Source: Streptomyces sp. A2-16
GTDB lineage: Bacteria > Actinomycetota > Actinomycetes > Streptomycetales > Streptomycetaceae
Length of the DNA stretch: 64,000 bases
Direction: 5' to 3'
Assembly: GCF_018128905.1 (NCBI RefSeq)
Contig: NZ_CP063808.1
Coordinates: forward strand, 3,596,001 to 3,660,000
The notes under the pieces are model-generated. The model was not told where the DNA came from and did not search any database. It was given only the letters and a program-made list of their open reading frames with translations. Each line of letters begins with the position of its first letter. The stretch's first letter is position 1. Positions 51,671 through 59,388 of the stretch are shown here, piece after piece. Both the position numbers and the translations under genes were made by a program.

Positions 51671-52777
51671 GTGAGCGACGGCGACGTAGTGGTGATCGGC
51701 GGCGGCTATGCGGGCGTAAGACTCGCCAAACGGCTGGACGCGACGGCTCGGGTCACACTGGTGGACCGCAAGGAGGTCTTCTTTCACCGTATCTCCTCCC
51801 TGCGGGCGGGAGTTCGCAGAGAGTGGAGCGCGACCCCGTTCATCCCGTACGACCGGCTGCTGAACCGCGGCCGGGTCGTCGTGGGCAAGGTGGTGCGCAT
51901 CGACACCGCCGAGCGACGCGTGGTGCTGGCCGACGGCACCCGGCTGCCCTACGACGTGGTGGTGATCGCGACCGGCGCCGACTACCCGGAACCGGCCCGC
52001 TTCGCGGGCACCACCGTCGAGGAGGCGATGAAGGCCTTCGCCGGGCACCAGCAGAAGATCGCCAGTGCCGAGCACGTCCTCGTCGTCGGCGGTGGGCCCT
52101 CCGGCGTCGAGCTCAGCGCCGAGATCCGGCTGGCCCGGCCGGACGCCCGGGTCACGCTCGCGCACTCCGGTTCCGCGCTGCTCGGCGCCACGGGCAGCGA
52201 ACGGGCCGGACGCAAGGCGCGCGAGTGGCTGGAGGCCCATGACGTGGAGGTGCGGCTCAACGCCTTCATGGCCCCCGGCAACGACTTCGGCACCTACCGG
52301 GACGCCCGCGGCGACGTCATCACCGCCGACCTCTCCTTCTGGGCGACCGGCACCACTCCGAACACGCTCTGGCTGCGGCTGGGCGGACACGGCGACTGGC
52401 TGACCCCCTCGGGACATGTGAAGGTCGACCGCTCGCTGCGGGCCGAGGGGCACCTGGACGTCTTCGCGGTCGGCGACGTCAACGACGCCACGGAGCTGAA
52501 GATCACCCCGGCCGCGCTCGCCCAGGCCGATCTGGCCTCCTGGAACATCCGCGCCCACCTGAACAGTTCGGGCCGGCACCGCAAGGAGCCGCGCTTCTAC
52601 CGGCCCATGCACCGCACCCCGCTGATCGTGCCCTTCGGCCCGACCGACGGGGTGACCATGCTGCCCGTGCCGGGCGGCGAGACGGCGGTGCTCGGCGGCC
52701 GCACCACCACCCTGGCCAAGGCGAAGACCCTCATGACGCCCTACATGAGGCGCCAACTCGGCTACACGGCCGCCTGA
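51671..52777 (+). CDS. FAD-dependent NAD(P)H oxidoreductase, AIFM2/FSP1-like (NDH-2 related)
   Basis: A 368-residue flavoprotein. DVVVIGGGYAGVRLAKRL at the N-terminus is the FAD-binding loop, HVLVVGGGPSGVELSAEIRL near residue 138 the NAD(P)H loop, and DVFAVGDVNDATE near residue 265 the GD-type FAD-binding block. The overall pattern is of AIFM2/FSP1 and NDH-2-like quinone reductases. Start GTG after AGGAG. A role in quinone reduction is likely. The AT-rich inverted repeat upstream suggests tight regulation. Confidence 0.87.
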   Translation: MSDGDVVVIGGGYAGVRLAKRLDATARVTLVDRKEVFFHRISSLRAGVRREWSATPFIPYDRLLNRGRVVVGKVVRIDTAERRVVLADGTRLPYDVVVIATGADYPEPARFAGTTVEEAMKAFAGHQQKIASAEHVLVVGGGPSGVELSAEIRLARPDARVTLAHSGSALLGATGSERAGRKAREWLEAHDVEVRLNAFMAPGNDFGTYRDARGDVITADLSFWATGTTPNTLWLRLGGHGDWLTPSGHVKVDRSLRAEGHLDVFAVGDVNDATELKITPAALAQADLASWNIRAHLNSSGRHRKEPRFYRPMHRTPLIVPFGPTDGVTMLPVPGGETAVLGGRTTTLAKAKTLMTPYMRRQLGYTAA

Positions 52778-53116
52778 TCGCCGAAGGCGACCTCGCCGGG
52801 CGGCGCCCACCGGCGAACGCGGGCACGCGCCGCCCGGCAAAGCGGCGACCGCGGGGCTGCCGGGACCGCGCCCAGGAGTCGGGCGGCGGGGGGTGCGTCC
52901 CGTCTGCCGGTGGTTGCCGATGGTGGGGGTGCGTCCTGTTCGCCGGTGGTTGCCGGTGGTGGGGGTGCGTCCCGTCTGCCGGTGGTTGCCGGTGGTGGGG
53001 GTGCGTCCTGTTCGCCGGTGGTTGCCGATGGCGGAGGTGCGTCCCCTCTGCCGGTGGTTGCCGACGGTGGGAGTGCGTCCCGTCCGCCGGTCGATGCCGA
53101 CGGGCGGCGGTGTCGC
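52778..53116. other. Gene-free gap dominated by a 36-bp minisatellite
   Basis: 339 bp between converging oxidoreductase and LuxR genes. About 110 bp of GC-rich sequence, including a possible hairpin, precede the six-unit minisatellite. No coding frame in the repeat looks real. Confidence 0.7.
52896..53111. repeat. Minisatellite of six 36-bp units
   Basis: The unit starts CGTCCCGTCTGCCGGTGGTT and repeats six times without a gap. Odd-numbered units read CGTCTGCC- or CTCTGCC-type, even-numbered units read GTTCGCC- or GTCCGCC-type, so the array has a 72-bp higher-order period. The last unit is degenerate and borders the LuxR gene stop. Confidence 0.87.
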
Positions 53117-53794
53117 TCAGGCGTGCAGGACGTGCTGGGTGGGCCGGACCAGGCCCGACTCGTAGGCGAAGACGACCGCCTGGACCCGGCCGCGGGCGCC
53201 GATCTTGGTGAGGATGTTGCTGACGTGGGACTTCACCGTGGTCGGGGCGATGGAGAGCCGGTCGGCGATCTCGGCGTTGGAGTCGCCGGAGGCGACCGCG
53301 GTGAGCACGTCACGCTCGCGTCCGGTGAGGGTGTCCAGCCGGCTGCCCGGGCCGGAGCCGTCGACGGTGCGCCCGCTGCGGACGGCGTCGATGAGGGCGC
53401 GGGTGAGTCCGGGGGAGACGACGACGTCACCGGCGGCCACGACCCGGACGGCCGCGACCAGTTCGTCGGCGGTGGCGTCCTCGGGGAGGTGCCCGGCGGC
53501 TCCGGCGCGCAGGGCGCCGTAGGGGTAGGTGTCGTCGCCCGTGGTGAGCAGCAGGACGTGCGGGGCAGGCGCGTCGGGCGTGTGAACGAGCCGGCGGACG
53601 GTCTCGACGGTGTCCGTGTCGGTGGTGCGGCCGTCCAGCAGCACGACGTCGGGCCGCAGCAGGGCGCTGAGCCGGACCGCCTCCGGCCCGTGTGTCGCCT
53701 CGCCGACGACGGTCAGGTCGGGCTGGGACTCGAGGAGCATTCGAAGGCCGACGCGCTGGAGTGACTGGCCGGTGGCGATGAGGACGCTGGTCAT
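53117..53794 (-). CDS. LuxR-type (NarL family) response regulator with atypical receiver, orphan
   Basis: A 225-residue protein. The receiver (residues 1-120) keeps a phosphoacceptor-like Asp in DVVLLDGR near residue 52 and a Lys-equivalent region, but its acidic pair is replaced: the first strand reads VLIATGQSL where DD is normal. The C-terminal LuxR helix-turn-helix reads LTGRERDVLTAVASGDSNAEIA, then TVKSHVSNILTKIGARGRVQ. No histidine kinase gene is adjacent. A 9+1+9 palindrome lies just upstream of its start. Confidence 0.88.
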   Translation of the reverse strand: MTSVLIATGQSLQRVGLRMLLESQPDLTVVGEATHGPEAVRLSALLRPDVVLLDGRTTDTDTVETVRRLVHTPDAPAPHVLLLTTGDDTYPYGALRAGAAGHLPEDATADELVAAVRVVAAGDVVVSPGLTRALIDAVRSGRTVDGSGPGSRLDTLTGRERDVLTAVASGDSNAEIADRLSIAPTTVKSHVSNILTKIGARGRVQAVVFAYESGLVRPTQHVLHA

Positions 53795-53833
53795 GGCGTG
53801 CGTGCTCCATTCCCGTCCAGCACGCAACCTGCT

Positions 53834-53852
53834 GAACGAAACGGTTTCGTTC
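53834..53852. promoter_or_regulatory. Perfect palindrome GAACGAAAC-G-GTTTCGTTC between LuxR and metalloprotease
   Basis: A 9+1+9 inverted repeat 40 bp upstream of the LuxR start and 175 bp before the metalloprotease. It lies in a 232-bp divergent gap. It may be the operator of this LuxR protein or of a LacI-like factor, since the GAAAC/GTTTC halves fit both. Confidence 0.6.
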
Positions 53853-54026
53853 TCGTGGCTTTCAGAGTAGCTCCGCAGCTATCGAAACGGGCGCGTATCG
53901 ATCGTGGGGTGGGTCACATTCCGCTTGTGTTTGGCCCGCCCAAGAGGTGCCCGGCAGGCGGCAACTCGGCCCGGGCCGGCGGCGACCTCACGGTGAATCC
54001 CCGCCCCCACGAAGGGAGTTCACTCC

Positions 54027-54878
54027 ATGCGCACCCGCATCGTGCGTCTCGTCACCGTCCTCGCCGCCCTGCTGGCGGTCCTCGCCGCACCCGCCGTCAC
54101 GGCGACCCCGGCGCAGGCGGCGGACAACTGGAACCCGCCGGCCACCCTCGTGCAGCCGCTGAACGAGGTGTGGAACCACGTCGAGTCGACCTATCCGGAC
54201 CTCTACGGCTTCCGCAACTACGGCTGGGACCAGGTCATGGCCACCAGGGGAAGCGTCAACTACTGCGTCCGCTGGGAGTCCGACGCCCCCGTCAGTGCCG
54301 CCCTGCGGGACCAGGTCCACGCGGCCCTGAAGAAGCAGTTCGGCAAGTGGACGGCGGCCATGCTCGACAACGGCACCGGCACCAACGCCTGGCCGTACAC
54401 CACCGTGCCCGTCAACATCGTCGGCTGGGCCGTGAAGAACCGCTCGACCCTCCAGTGGACCGACAACTCGGTCGACATCTACGCCGGGAACCTCGACTCC
54501 GGCGGCGCCCCGCAGTGCGCGCCCGACTGCGGCCGCTTCTTCCACCAGGACGGCAACTACTCGAAGTGCCCCGGCGGAGCGGCCCGCCACTACGACCAGT
54601 CGCTCTGGCTGACCAAGGGCTTCCAGGGCGGCGCCGGCGGTGACTGGGGCCAGCGCGTCGGCCAGGAGTACTTCACCGGGGCCCTCGCCCAGGAGAACAT
54701 CCACATCTACCTCCACGAGGTCGGCCACACCTTCGGTCTCGACGACTTCTACGACTGGACCCCGACCGGCCAGTGCTGCTTCCTGATGAAGGCGGGCAGC
54801 GCGACGCAGATCACCGAGTTCGACAAGTGGATGCTGCGCGACTTCTGGCGCCACCTGAAGAGCAGGTACGGCTACTGA
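54027..54878 (+). CDS. Secreted zinc metalloprotease-like protein
   Basis: A 283-residue exported protein. A Sec signal (MRTRIVRLVTVLAALLAVLA, cleavage near AQA-AD at about 31) precedes an alpha+beta domain. The zinc site HEVGHTFGLDDFYDW near residue 230 matches HExxHxxG(x)xD of metzincin-like enzymes; the first part contains four cysteines (CAPDCGRFFHQDG and nearby), probably in disulfides. An actinobacterial secreted protein; substrate not known. A hairpin terminator follows. Start after GAAGGGAG. Confidence 0.87.
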   Translation: MRTRIVRLVTVLAALLAVLAAPAVTATPAQAADNWNPPATLVQPLNEVWNHVESTYPDLYGFRNYGWDQVMATRGSVNYCVRWESDAPVSAALRDQVHAALKKQFGKWTAAMLDNGTGTNAWPYTTVPVNIVGWAVKNRSTLQWTDNSVDIYAGNLDSGGAPQCAPDCGRFFHQDGNYSKCPGGAARHYDQSLWLTKGFQGGAGGDWGQRVGQEYFTGALAQENIHIYLHEVGHTFGLDDFYDWTPTGQCCFLMKAGSATQITEFDKWMLRDFWRHLKSRYGY

Positions 54879-54883
54879 GAACG

Positions 54884-54910
54884 CGGGCGGCCGGTCCGTC
54901 CGGCCGCCCG
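54884..54910 (+). terminator. Hairpin terminator after the metalloprotease gene
   Basis: An 11-bp perfect stem (CGGGCGGCCGG / CCGGCCGCCCG) with a 5-nt loop starts 6 bp after the stop codon. Confidence 0.8.
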
Positions 54911-54913
54911 TCC

Positions 54914-54959
54914 GCAGCCCGACGCCGTACGAACCATTGACGCCGCAGCGTCGGGCTGC
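54914..54959. repeat. 12-bp inverted repeat upstream of the LacI operators
   Basis: GCAGCCCGACGC pairs with GCGTCGGGCTGC across a 22-nt spacer. A TTGACG (54937-54942) lies in the spacer and could be the -35 of the sugar regulon, with CACAGT 17 bp later as a poor -10. It may be a second terminator or a control site. Confidence 0.5.
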
Positions 54960-54967
54960 CACAGTCC

Positions 54968-54981
54968 TGACTACGTAGTCA
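54968..54981. promoter_or_regulatory. LacI-type operator 1 (TGACTACGTAGTCA)
   Basis: A perfect 14-bp palindrome, identical to the second copy 46 bp downstream (centre to centre). It lies at the expected -10/+1 of a promoter at 54937, 94 bp upstream of the LacI gene. Confidence 0.85.
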
Positions 54982-55013
54982 CGCAGTCCGTGGCGCACAC
55001 GCGCGGCCACTGA

Positions 55014-55027
55014 TGACTACGTAGTCA
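55014..55027. promoter_or_regulatory. LacI-type operator 2 (TGACTACGTAGTCA)
   Basis: The second identical palindrome, 47 bp before the LacI start. Two identical sites in 60 bp allow cooperative or looped binding by a dimer-of-dimers, and imply autoregulation of the downstream regulator and sugar operon. Confidence 0.85.
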
Positions 55028-55074
55028 AAAGCTCACGGCCCTACTGCTCACGGCTCGACGGCGAGGAGGCCCAC

Positions 55075-56121
55075 ATGCCCGCCACCGGATCAGGACGTCC
55101 GCGGCGCGGCCCCGGCATGACCGAGGTCGCCCGCGCCGCCGGTGTCTCGCAGAAGACCGTGTCCCGGGTCGTCAACGGCGAACCGCACGTCAGCCCGGAG
55201 GTGCGCGACCGCGTGCTCCGGGCCGTACAGGAACTGGGGTACCGCCCGAACAACGCGGCGCGCGCCCTGCTCCTGGGCCGCTACCGGCGGATCGGCGTCG
55301 TCTCGCTCGGCAGCGCGCTCTACGGCCCCGCCACCCTGCTCCTCGCCCTGGAACGGGCCATGCACCGGGCGGGCTACTCCTTCGCCCTGGCCGGAACCCT
55401 GGAAGGACAGCCCGTCCAGGTGGCCGTGGAGACACTGCTGGAACAGGGCGTGGACGGGATCGTCCTGTCCGAGCCCATCGACGACGGCACCCCCCTGCGC
55501 GTCAGCGCGGACGTGCCGGTGGTCAGCCTCGGCGAAGGTGTCGAGGTCGGCCAGGGCGAGAGCGCGGTCGTGGGCGCCGACGGGTTCGTGGCCGCCCGGA
55601 CCGCCACCGAGCACCTGCTGGCCCTGGGCCACCGCACGGTGTGGCACATCCCGGGGCCCCACGACTGGTGGGCCGCCCGCGACCGCCTGCGCGGCTGGCG
55701 CGAGGCCCTCGCCGCCGCCGGGGCCCCCGAACCTCCGCTGCCGGTCGAGGGCGACTGGAGCCCGGCATCCGGGTACGCCGCAGGACGCCGGCTGGCGGAG
55801 CACTCCGACGTCACCGCCGTGTTCGCCGCCAACGACGACATGGCGATCGGCGCGCTCCGGGCGTTCACCGAGGCGGGCCTGTCCGTCCCCGGTGACGTCA
55901 GTGTCGTCGGCTTCGACGACATCCCCGCGGCCGCCTTTCTCTCCCCGCCCCTGACCACCGTCCGCCAGGACTTCACCGCGGTCGCCGACCGGGCCGTCGA
56001 CGTGCTCACCGCCATGATCGAAGGCAGCCCGGCACCGGCCGAACGCACCGACATCGCCACCGAGCTGACCGTACGGGCCTCCAGCGGGCCGGTACGCGCA
56101 CCCGCACCGCCCCTTCGCTGA
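55075..56121 (+). CDS. LacI family repressor of the beta-galactoside locus
   Basis: A 348-residue repressor. Helix-turn-helix and hinge at residues 14-65 (MTEVARAAGVSQKTVSRVVN, ARALLLGRYR), and a sugar domain with HIPGPHDWWAARDRLRGWRE near residue 195, VFAANDDMAIGALRAF and VVGFDDIPAAAFLSPPLTTV. It opens the locus that continues with a solute-binding protein, two permeases and a GH42 enzyme. Twin palindromes upstream are its probable binding sites. Start after GAGGAGG. Confidence 0.93.
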   Translation: MPATGSGRPRRGPGMTEVARAAGVSQKTVSRVVNGEPHVSPEVRDRVLRAVQELGYRPNNAARALLLGRYRRIGVVSLGSALYGPATLLLALERAMHRAGYSFALAGTLEGQPVQVAVETLLEQGVDGIVLSEPIDDGTPLRVSADVPVVSLGEGVEVGQGESAVVGADGFVAARTATEHLLALGHRTVWHIPGPHDWWAARDRLRGWREALAAAGAPEPPLPVEGDWSPASGYAAGRRLAEHSDVTAVFAANDDMAIGALRAFTEAGLSVPGDVSVVGFDDIPAAAFLSPPLTTVRQDFTAVADRAVDVLTAMIEGSPAPAERTDIATELTVRASSGPVRAPAPPLR

Positions 56122-56242
56122 ACCGTCGGCGCGACGGCCCGCGGCACACCCTGCCGCCGGCCCGGTCCGCCCTGCCCGCGAGTGCCGCCCGGGACGGCCG
56201 CACCCGCGCACCCCCGTAGCCGCACCACGTGAGGAGTCACGT

Positions 56243-57580
56243 GTGTTCCCCGCACCCCCGACCCGCCGCACCCTGCTGCGCGGCGCCCTCGGCCTCAGCA
56301 CCGCCGCCGCCCTCACCGCCTGCGGAGGCGGCAGCACCACCGCCCGCACCTCCGGAGACGTGACACTCTCGCTGTGGACCCACGACCCCGGGTACGAGGA
56401 CTTCTTCCGCATGGGCATCCCCGAGGCCGACCGGCTCACCGACTTCCGCTACCACCTCGACGTCACCCGCGCAGGTCCCGGCGACCTCGTCACCAAACTC
56501 CTCGCCCAGGCCGTCGCCGGACGCGGCACCCCCGACACGATCGGCTTCGAGATCGGCAGCTTCCCGCGCATGCTGCGCGGCGACATCGCCCCACGCCTCC
56601 TGCACGACCTGACCCCCGACATCGCCGCCGTCCCCGGTCTGAAGGAGGACCTGCTCCCCGCCCGCCTCGCCCCCTACAGCAAGGACGGCGGGCTCTACGC
56701 CCTCGACTCCGACACCCCGATGGTCGTCTACTACTACCGCGACGACCTGTTCTCGAAGTGGAACCTTCCCCCGGACACCGCCACCTGGGAAGAGCACGCC
56801 GAACTGGGCGCCCGCGTCCACAAGGACCACGGAGCCTCCCTCTGCGTCGTCTCCACCGTCGGCAGTGACGCGGGCCAGGTCGTCCAGTCCTTCCAGATGC
56901 TCCTCTACCAGCGCGGCGGCGCCTTCTTCGACGCCGAAGGAGAACTGGTCCTCGACTCGCCGGAGGCCGAGGAGACCCTGCGCTTCCTGTGCGAGGGACT
57001 GCGCACCGGCTTCGTCATCGACATCTCCGACTACTACGGGGCGGCCATGCAGACCGCCCTCAAGACGAACAAGGTCGTCGGGCTGCCCATGGCCATCTGG
57101 TACAAGAACTACGGCCTGGTCCCCAACGTGCCCGAGCAGAAGGGGAGATGGCGGGTGCGGGGCCTTCCCCGGTTCACCAAGGGCGGCGGGGTGACCGCCG
57201 CGCTCGGCGGCACCGGCTTCGGCGTCGTCAAGGACAAGGCGAACACCGAGGCCGCCGTCGACTTCCTCCTGAACACCTGGCTCACCCACGACGGCCAGGT
57301 CCGCCGCTTCACCGAGACCGGCTACCTGCCCACCCGCCGCTCCGTGTACGAGGACCCCGCCCTCAACGCCACGAAGGACGACTTCTGCGGCGGACAGCAA
57401 CTCTTCAAGCTCTACCGGTCGTTGCTGCCCGACGTGCCCGCCTTCTACCAGAGCCCCGACCAGTCGATCCTCTTCGACGTCCTCGCCGGCAACCTCCTGC
57501 GCGCCTACCGCGGCGACGTCAGCCCACGCCGGGCACTCCAGCAGACCGCAGCCGACTACCGCGACCAGGCCGGACGTTAG
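56243..57580 (+). CDS. Sugar ABC transporter solute-binding lipoprotein (Tat-exported)
   Basis: A 445-residue extracellular binding protein (CUT1 family). The signal contains a Tat pair (RRTLLRGALGLS) and a lipobox LTAC at Cys27, so it is anchored by lipid. The mature part begins VTLSLWTHDPGYEDFF. Conserved CUT1 features include FEIGSFPRML, VVYYYRDDLFSKWNLP and GGTGFGVVKDK. Start GTG after GAGGAG. It likely captures galactosides for the two permeases that follow. An 11-bp gap separates it from the first permease. Confidence 0.93.
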   Translation: MFPAPPTRRTLLRGALGLSTAAALTACGGGSTTARTSGDVTLSLWTHDPGYEDFFRMGIPEADRLTDFRYHLDVTRAGPGDLVTKLLAQAVAGRGTPDTIGFEIGSFPRMLRGDIAPRLLHDLTPDIAAVPGLKEDLLPARLAPYSKDGGLYALDSDTPMVVYYYRDDLFSKWNLPPDTATWEEHAELGARVHKDHGASLCVVSTVGSDAGQVVQSFQMLLYQRGGAFFDAEGELVLDSPEAEETLRFLCEGLRTGFVIDISDYYGAAMQTALKTNKVVGLPMAIWYKNYGLVPNVPEQKGRWRVRGLPRFTKGGGVTAALGGTGFGVVKDKANTEAAVDFLLNTWLTHDGQVRRFTETGYLPTRRSVYEDPALNATKDDFCGGQQLFKLYRSLLPDVPAFYQSPDQSILFDVLAGNLLRAYRGDVSPRRALQQTAADYRDQAGR

Positions 57581-57591
57581 GAGGCCCCGCT

Positions 57592-58533
57592 GTGACCACC
57601 GCCGTCGTGGGCCGTGCCCGCACCACCGACGAACGCACCGGCGACTCCGCCGGCGCCCGGCGCCCACGCCGCACCTGGGCGCCGTACCTCTTCATCTCGC
57701 CCTTCTATCTCCTCTACGTCCTGTTCATGCTGATCCCGATCGCGGTCTCGCTGTGGCTGAGCCTGACCGAGTGGGTCGGCCTCGGCGCCCCGCACTGGGT
57801 CGGTCTGCGCAACTACCGCAACCTGCTCACCGACATCAGCTTTCACCGCGCCCTCGGCAACACGGCCGTCTTCGTGCTCGTCGCCGTCTGTGCCGTCGTC
57901 CCGCTGGCCCTGCTGATCGCGCAGGCCCTCAACACCCGCGGCCTGCGCGCCCGTGACCTGTGGCGCACCGCCTACTTCGTGCCCATCGTCGTCTCCCCGA
58001 TCCTCGTCACGCTCATCTTCGGGCTGCTCTTCGACCGGCAGTTCGGCCTGCTCAACTCGATCCTGCGGGCCCTGTTCGGCACCGGAGGCGTCGACTGGCT
58101 CGGCGATCCGGGCCTCGCCAGGGTGAGCATCGCGCTGGTGATGCTGTGGCGCTGGACGGGCTACCTCACGGTGTTCTTCCTGGCCGGACTCCAGAACGTG
58201 CCCAGGGAGTTGTACGAGGCCGCCGCGCTCGACGGAGCCGGGCGCCTGCGCACCTTCACCACCGTCACCCTGCCGGCACTGAAACCGGTCACGGCCTTCG
58301 TCGTCGTCACCTCCTTCATCGGCGCCGCCCAGATCTTCGAGGAGCCGTACCTGCTGACCGGTGGCGGACCGGCCGAATCCACGCTCTCCGTGACGATGTT
58401 CATCTACCGGGCCGCCTTCCAGCGCCAGCAGTTCGGCTACGCGGCGGCCGCCGCCGTCGTGCTGTTCGTCCTGGTCTTCGGCCTCAGCCGGCTCTTCAAC
58501 CGGCTCCTCGGCATCGGGAGGGCGTCCGCATGA
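57592..58533 (+). CDS. Sugar ABC transporter permease (CUT1, MalF-like)
   Basis: A 313-residue permease with six helices (the first at about residues 32-55, LFISPFYLLYVLFMLIP). The EAA loop ELYEAAALDGAGRLRTFTTV near residue 205 contacts the ATPase. Start GTG after AGGAGG. Its stop overlaps the next ATG (ATGA). No ATPase gene is in this locus, so a shared MsiK-type ATPase must power it. Confidence 0.93.
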   Translation: MTTAVVGRARTTDERTGDSAGARRPRRTWAPYLFISPFYLLYVLFMLIPIAVSLWLSLTEWVGLGAPHWVGLRNYRNLLTDISFHRALGNTAVFVLVAVCAVVPLALLIAQALNTRGLRARDLWRTAYFVPIVVSPILVTLIFGLLFDRQFGLLNSILRALFGTGGVDWLGDPGLARVSIALVMLWRWTGYLTVFFLAGLQNVPRELYEAAALDGAGRLRTFTTVTLPALKPVTAFVVVTSFIGAAQIFEEPYLLTGGGPAESTLSVTMFIYRAAFQRQQFGYAAAAAVVLFVLVFGLSRLFNRLLGIGRASA

Positions 58534-59348
58534 TGCGCACCCGCACACCCCTGTACGGCACGCTCGTCCTGCTCCTGCTGGCCTTCCTCGCCCCGCTGCT
58601 GTGGGCGCTGAGCGGTTCGTTCAAGCCGCGCGGCGACATCTTCGCCTACCCGCCCAGGCTGCTGCCCGACCCGTTCACCCTCGACAACTACCAACGGCTG
58701 TTCTCCGGGCAGCCGTTCTGGCGCTGGTTCCTCATGAGCACGGTCGTCGCCCTGGTCGCCACCACGGTCTCCGTGTTCGTGTGCGCCCTGGCAGGCTACG
58801 GCTTCGCCAAGTACCGCTTCGCCGGGAAACGGCTGCTGTTCGGCGTGATGTTCAGCTCGCTGTCGGTCCCGTTCGCGGTGATCCTGGTCCCGCTGTTCGT
58901 GATCCTCGTCAAGACCGGCCTCGGCAGCCCGTGGTTCGCGCTGATCGTGCCGTGGGTGGCGCCCGCGTTCGGGATCTTCATGATGCAGCAGTACATCGTG
59001 CAGTCCGTGCCGGACTCCGTCATCGAGGCCGCCCGGATCGACGGGGCGAGCGAGTTCGGGATCTTCCGCACCATCGTGCTGCCCCTGCTGCGGCCCTCCC
59101 TCGGCGCCCTCGCCGTCTGGCAGTTCCTGCAGAGCTACAACAGCTTCCTGTGGCCGCTGGTGCTGGTCTCCGACAGCTCCCAGTACACCCTGCCGCTCGG
59201 CCTGCAGACCCTGTTCGTGTCCGAGCAACGGCAGTACGACCTCGTGCTCGCCGGAGCCGTCATCGCCGTCGTGCCCGCGGTCGCCCTCTTCGTGGTCCTG
59301 CGCAAGCAACTCCTCGAAGGGCTGTCCACGGGTGCCGTGAAGGGCTGA
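58530..59348 (+). CDS. Sugar ABC transporter permease (CUT1, MalG-like)
   Basis: A 272-residue permease with six helices beginning TLVLLLLAFLAPLLWALSG. The EAA loop SVIEAARIDGASEFGIFRTI is near residue 165. The TLDNYQRLF segment after helix 1 is typical of MalG-type partners. Translationally coupled to the first permease. The GH42 gene follows after 40 bp. Confidence 0.93.
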   Translation: MMRTRTPLYGTLVLLLLAFLAPLLWALSGSFKPRGDIFAYPPRLLPDPFTLDNYQRLFSGQPFWRWFLMSTVVALVATTVSVFVCALAGYGFAKYRFAGKRLLFGVMFSSLSVPFAVILVPLFVILVKTGLGSPWFALIVPWVAPAFGIFMMQQYIVQSVPDSVIEAARIDGASEFGIFRTIVLPLLRPSLGALAVWQFLQSYNSFLWPLVLVSDSSQYTLPLGLQTLFVSEQRQYDLVLAGAVIAVVPAVALFVVLRKQLLEGLSTGAVKG

Positions 59349-59388
59349 CGGGTTTCCAAGACAGACGCAACCACCGTATTGGAGAAGG

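Noticed and set aside
52893..53165. Repeat-containing protein of 90 residues
   Set aside because: The residues (a 12-aa Arg/Trp/Val repeat) follow from the DNA minisatellite; there is no ribosome-binding site, and other frames are equally repetitive.
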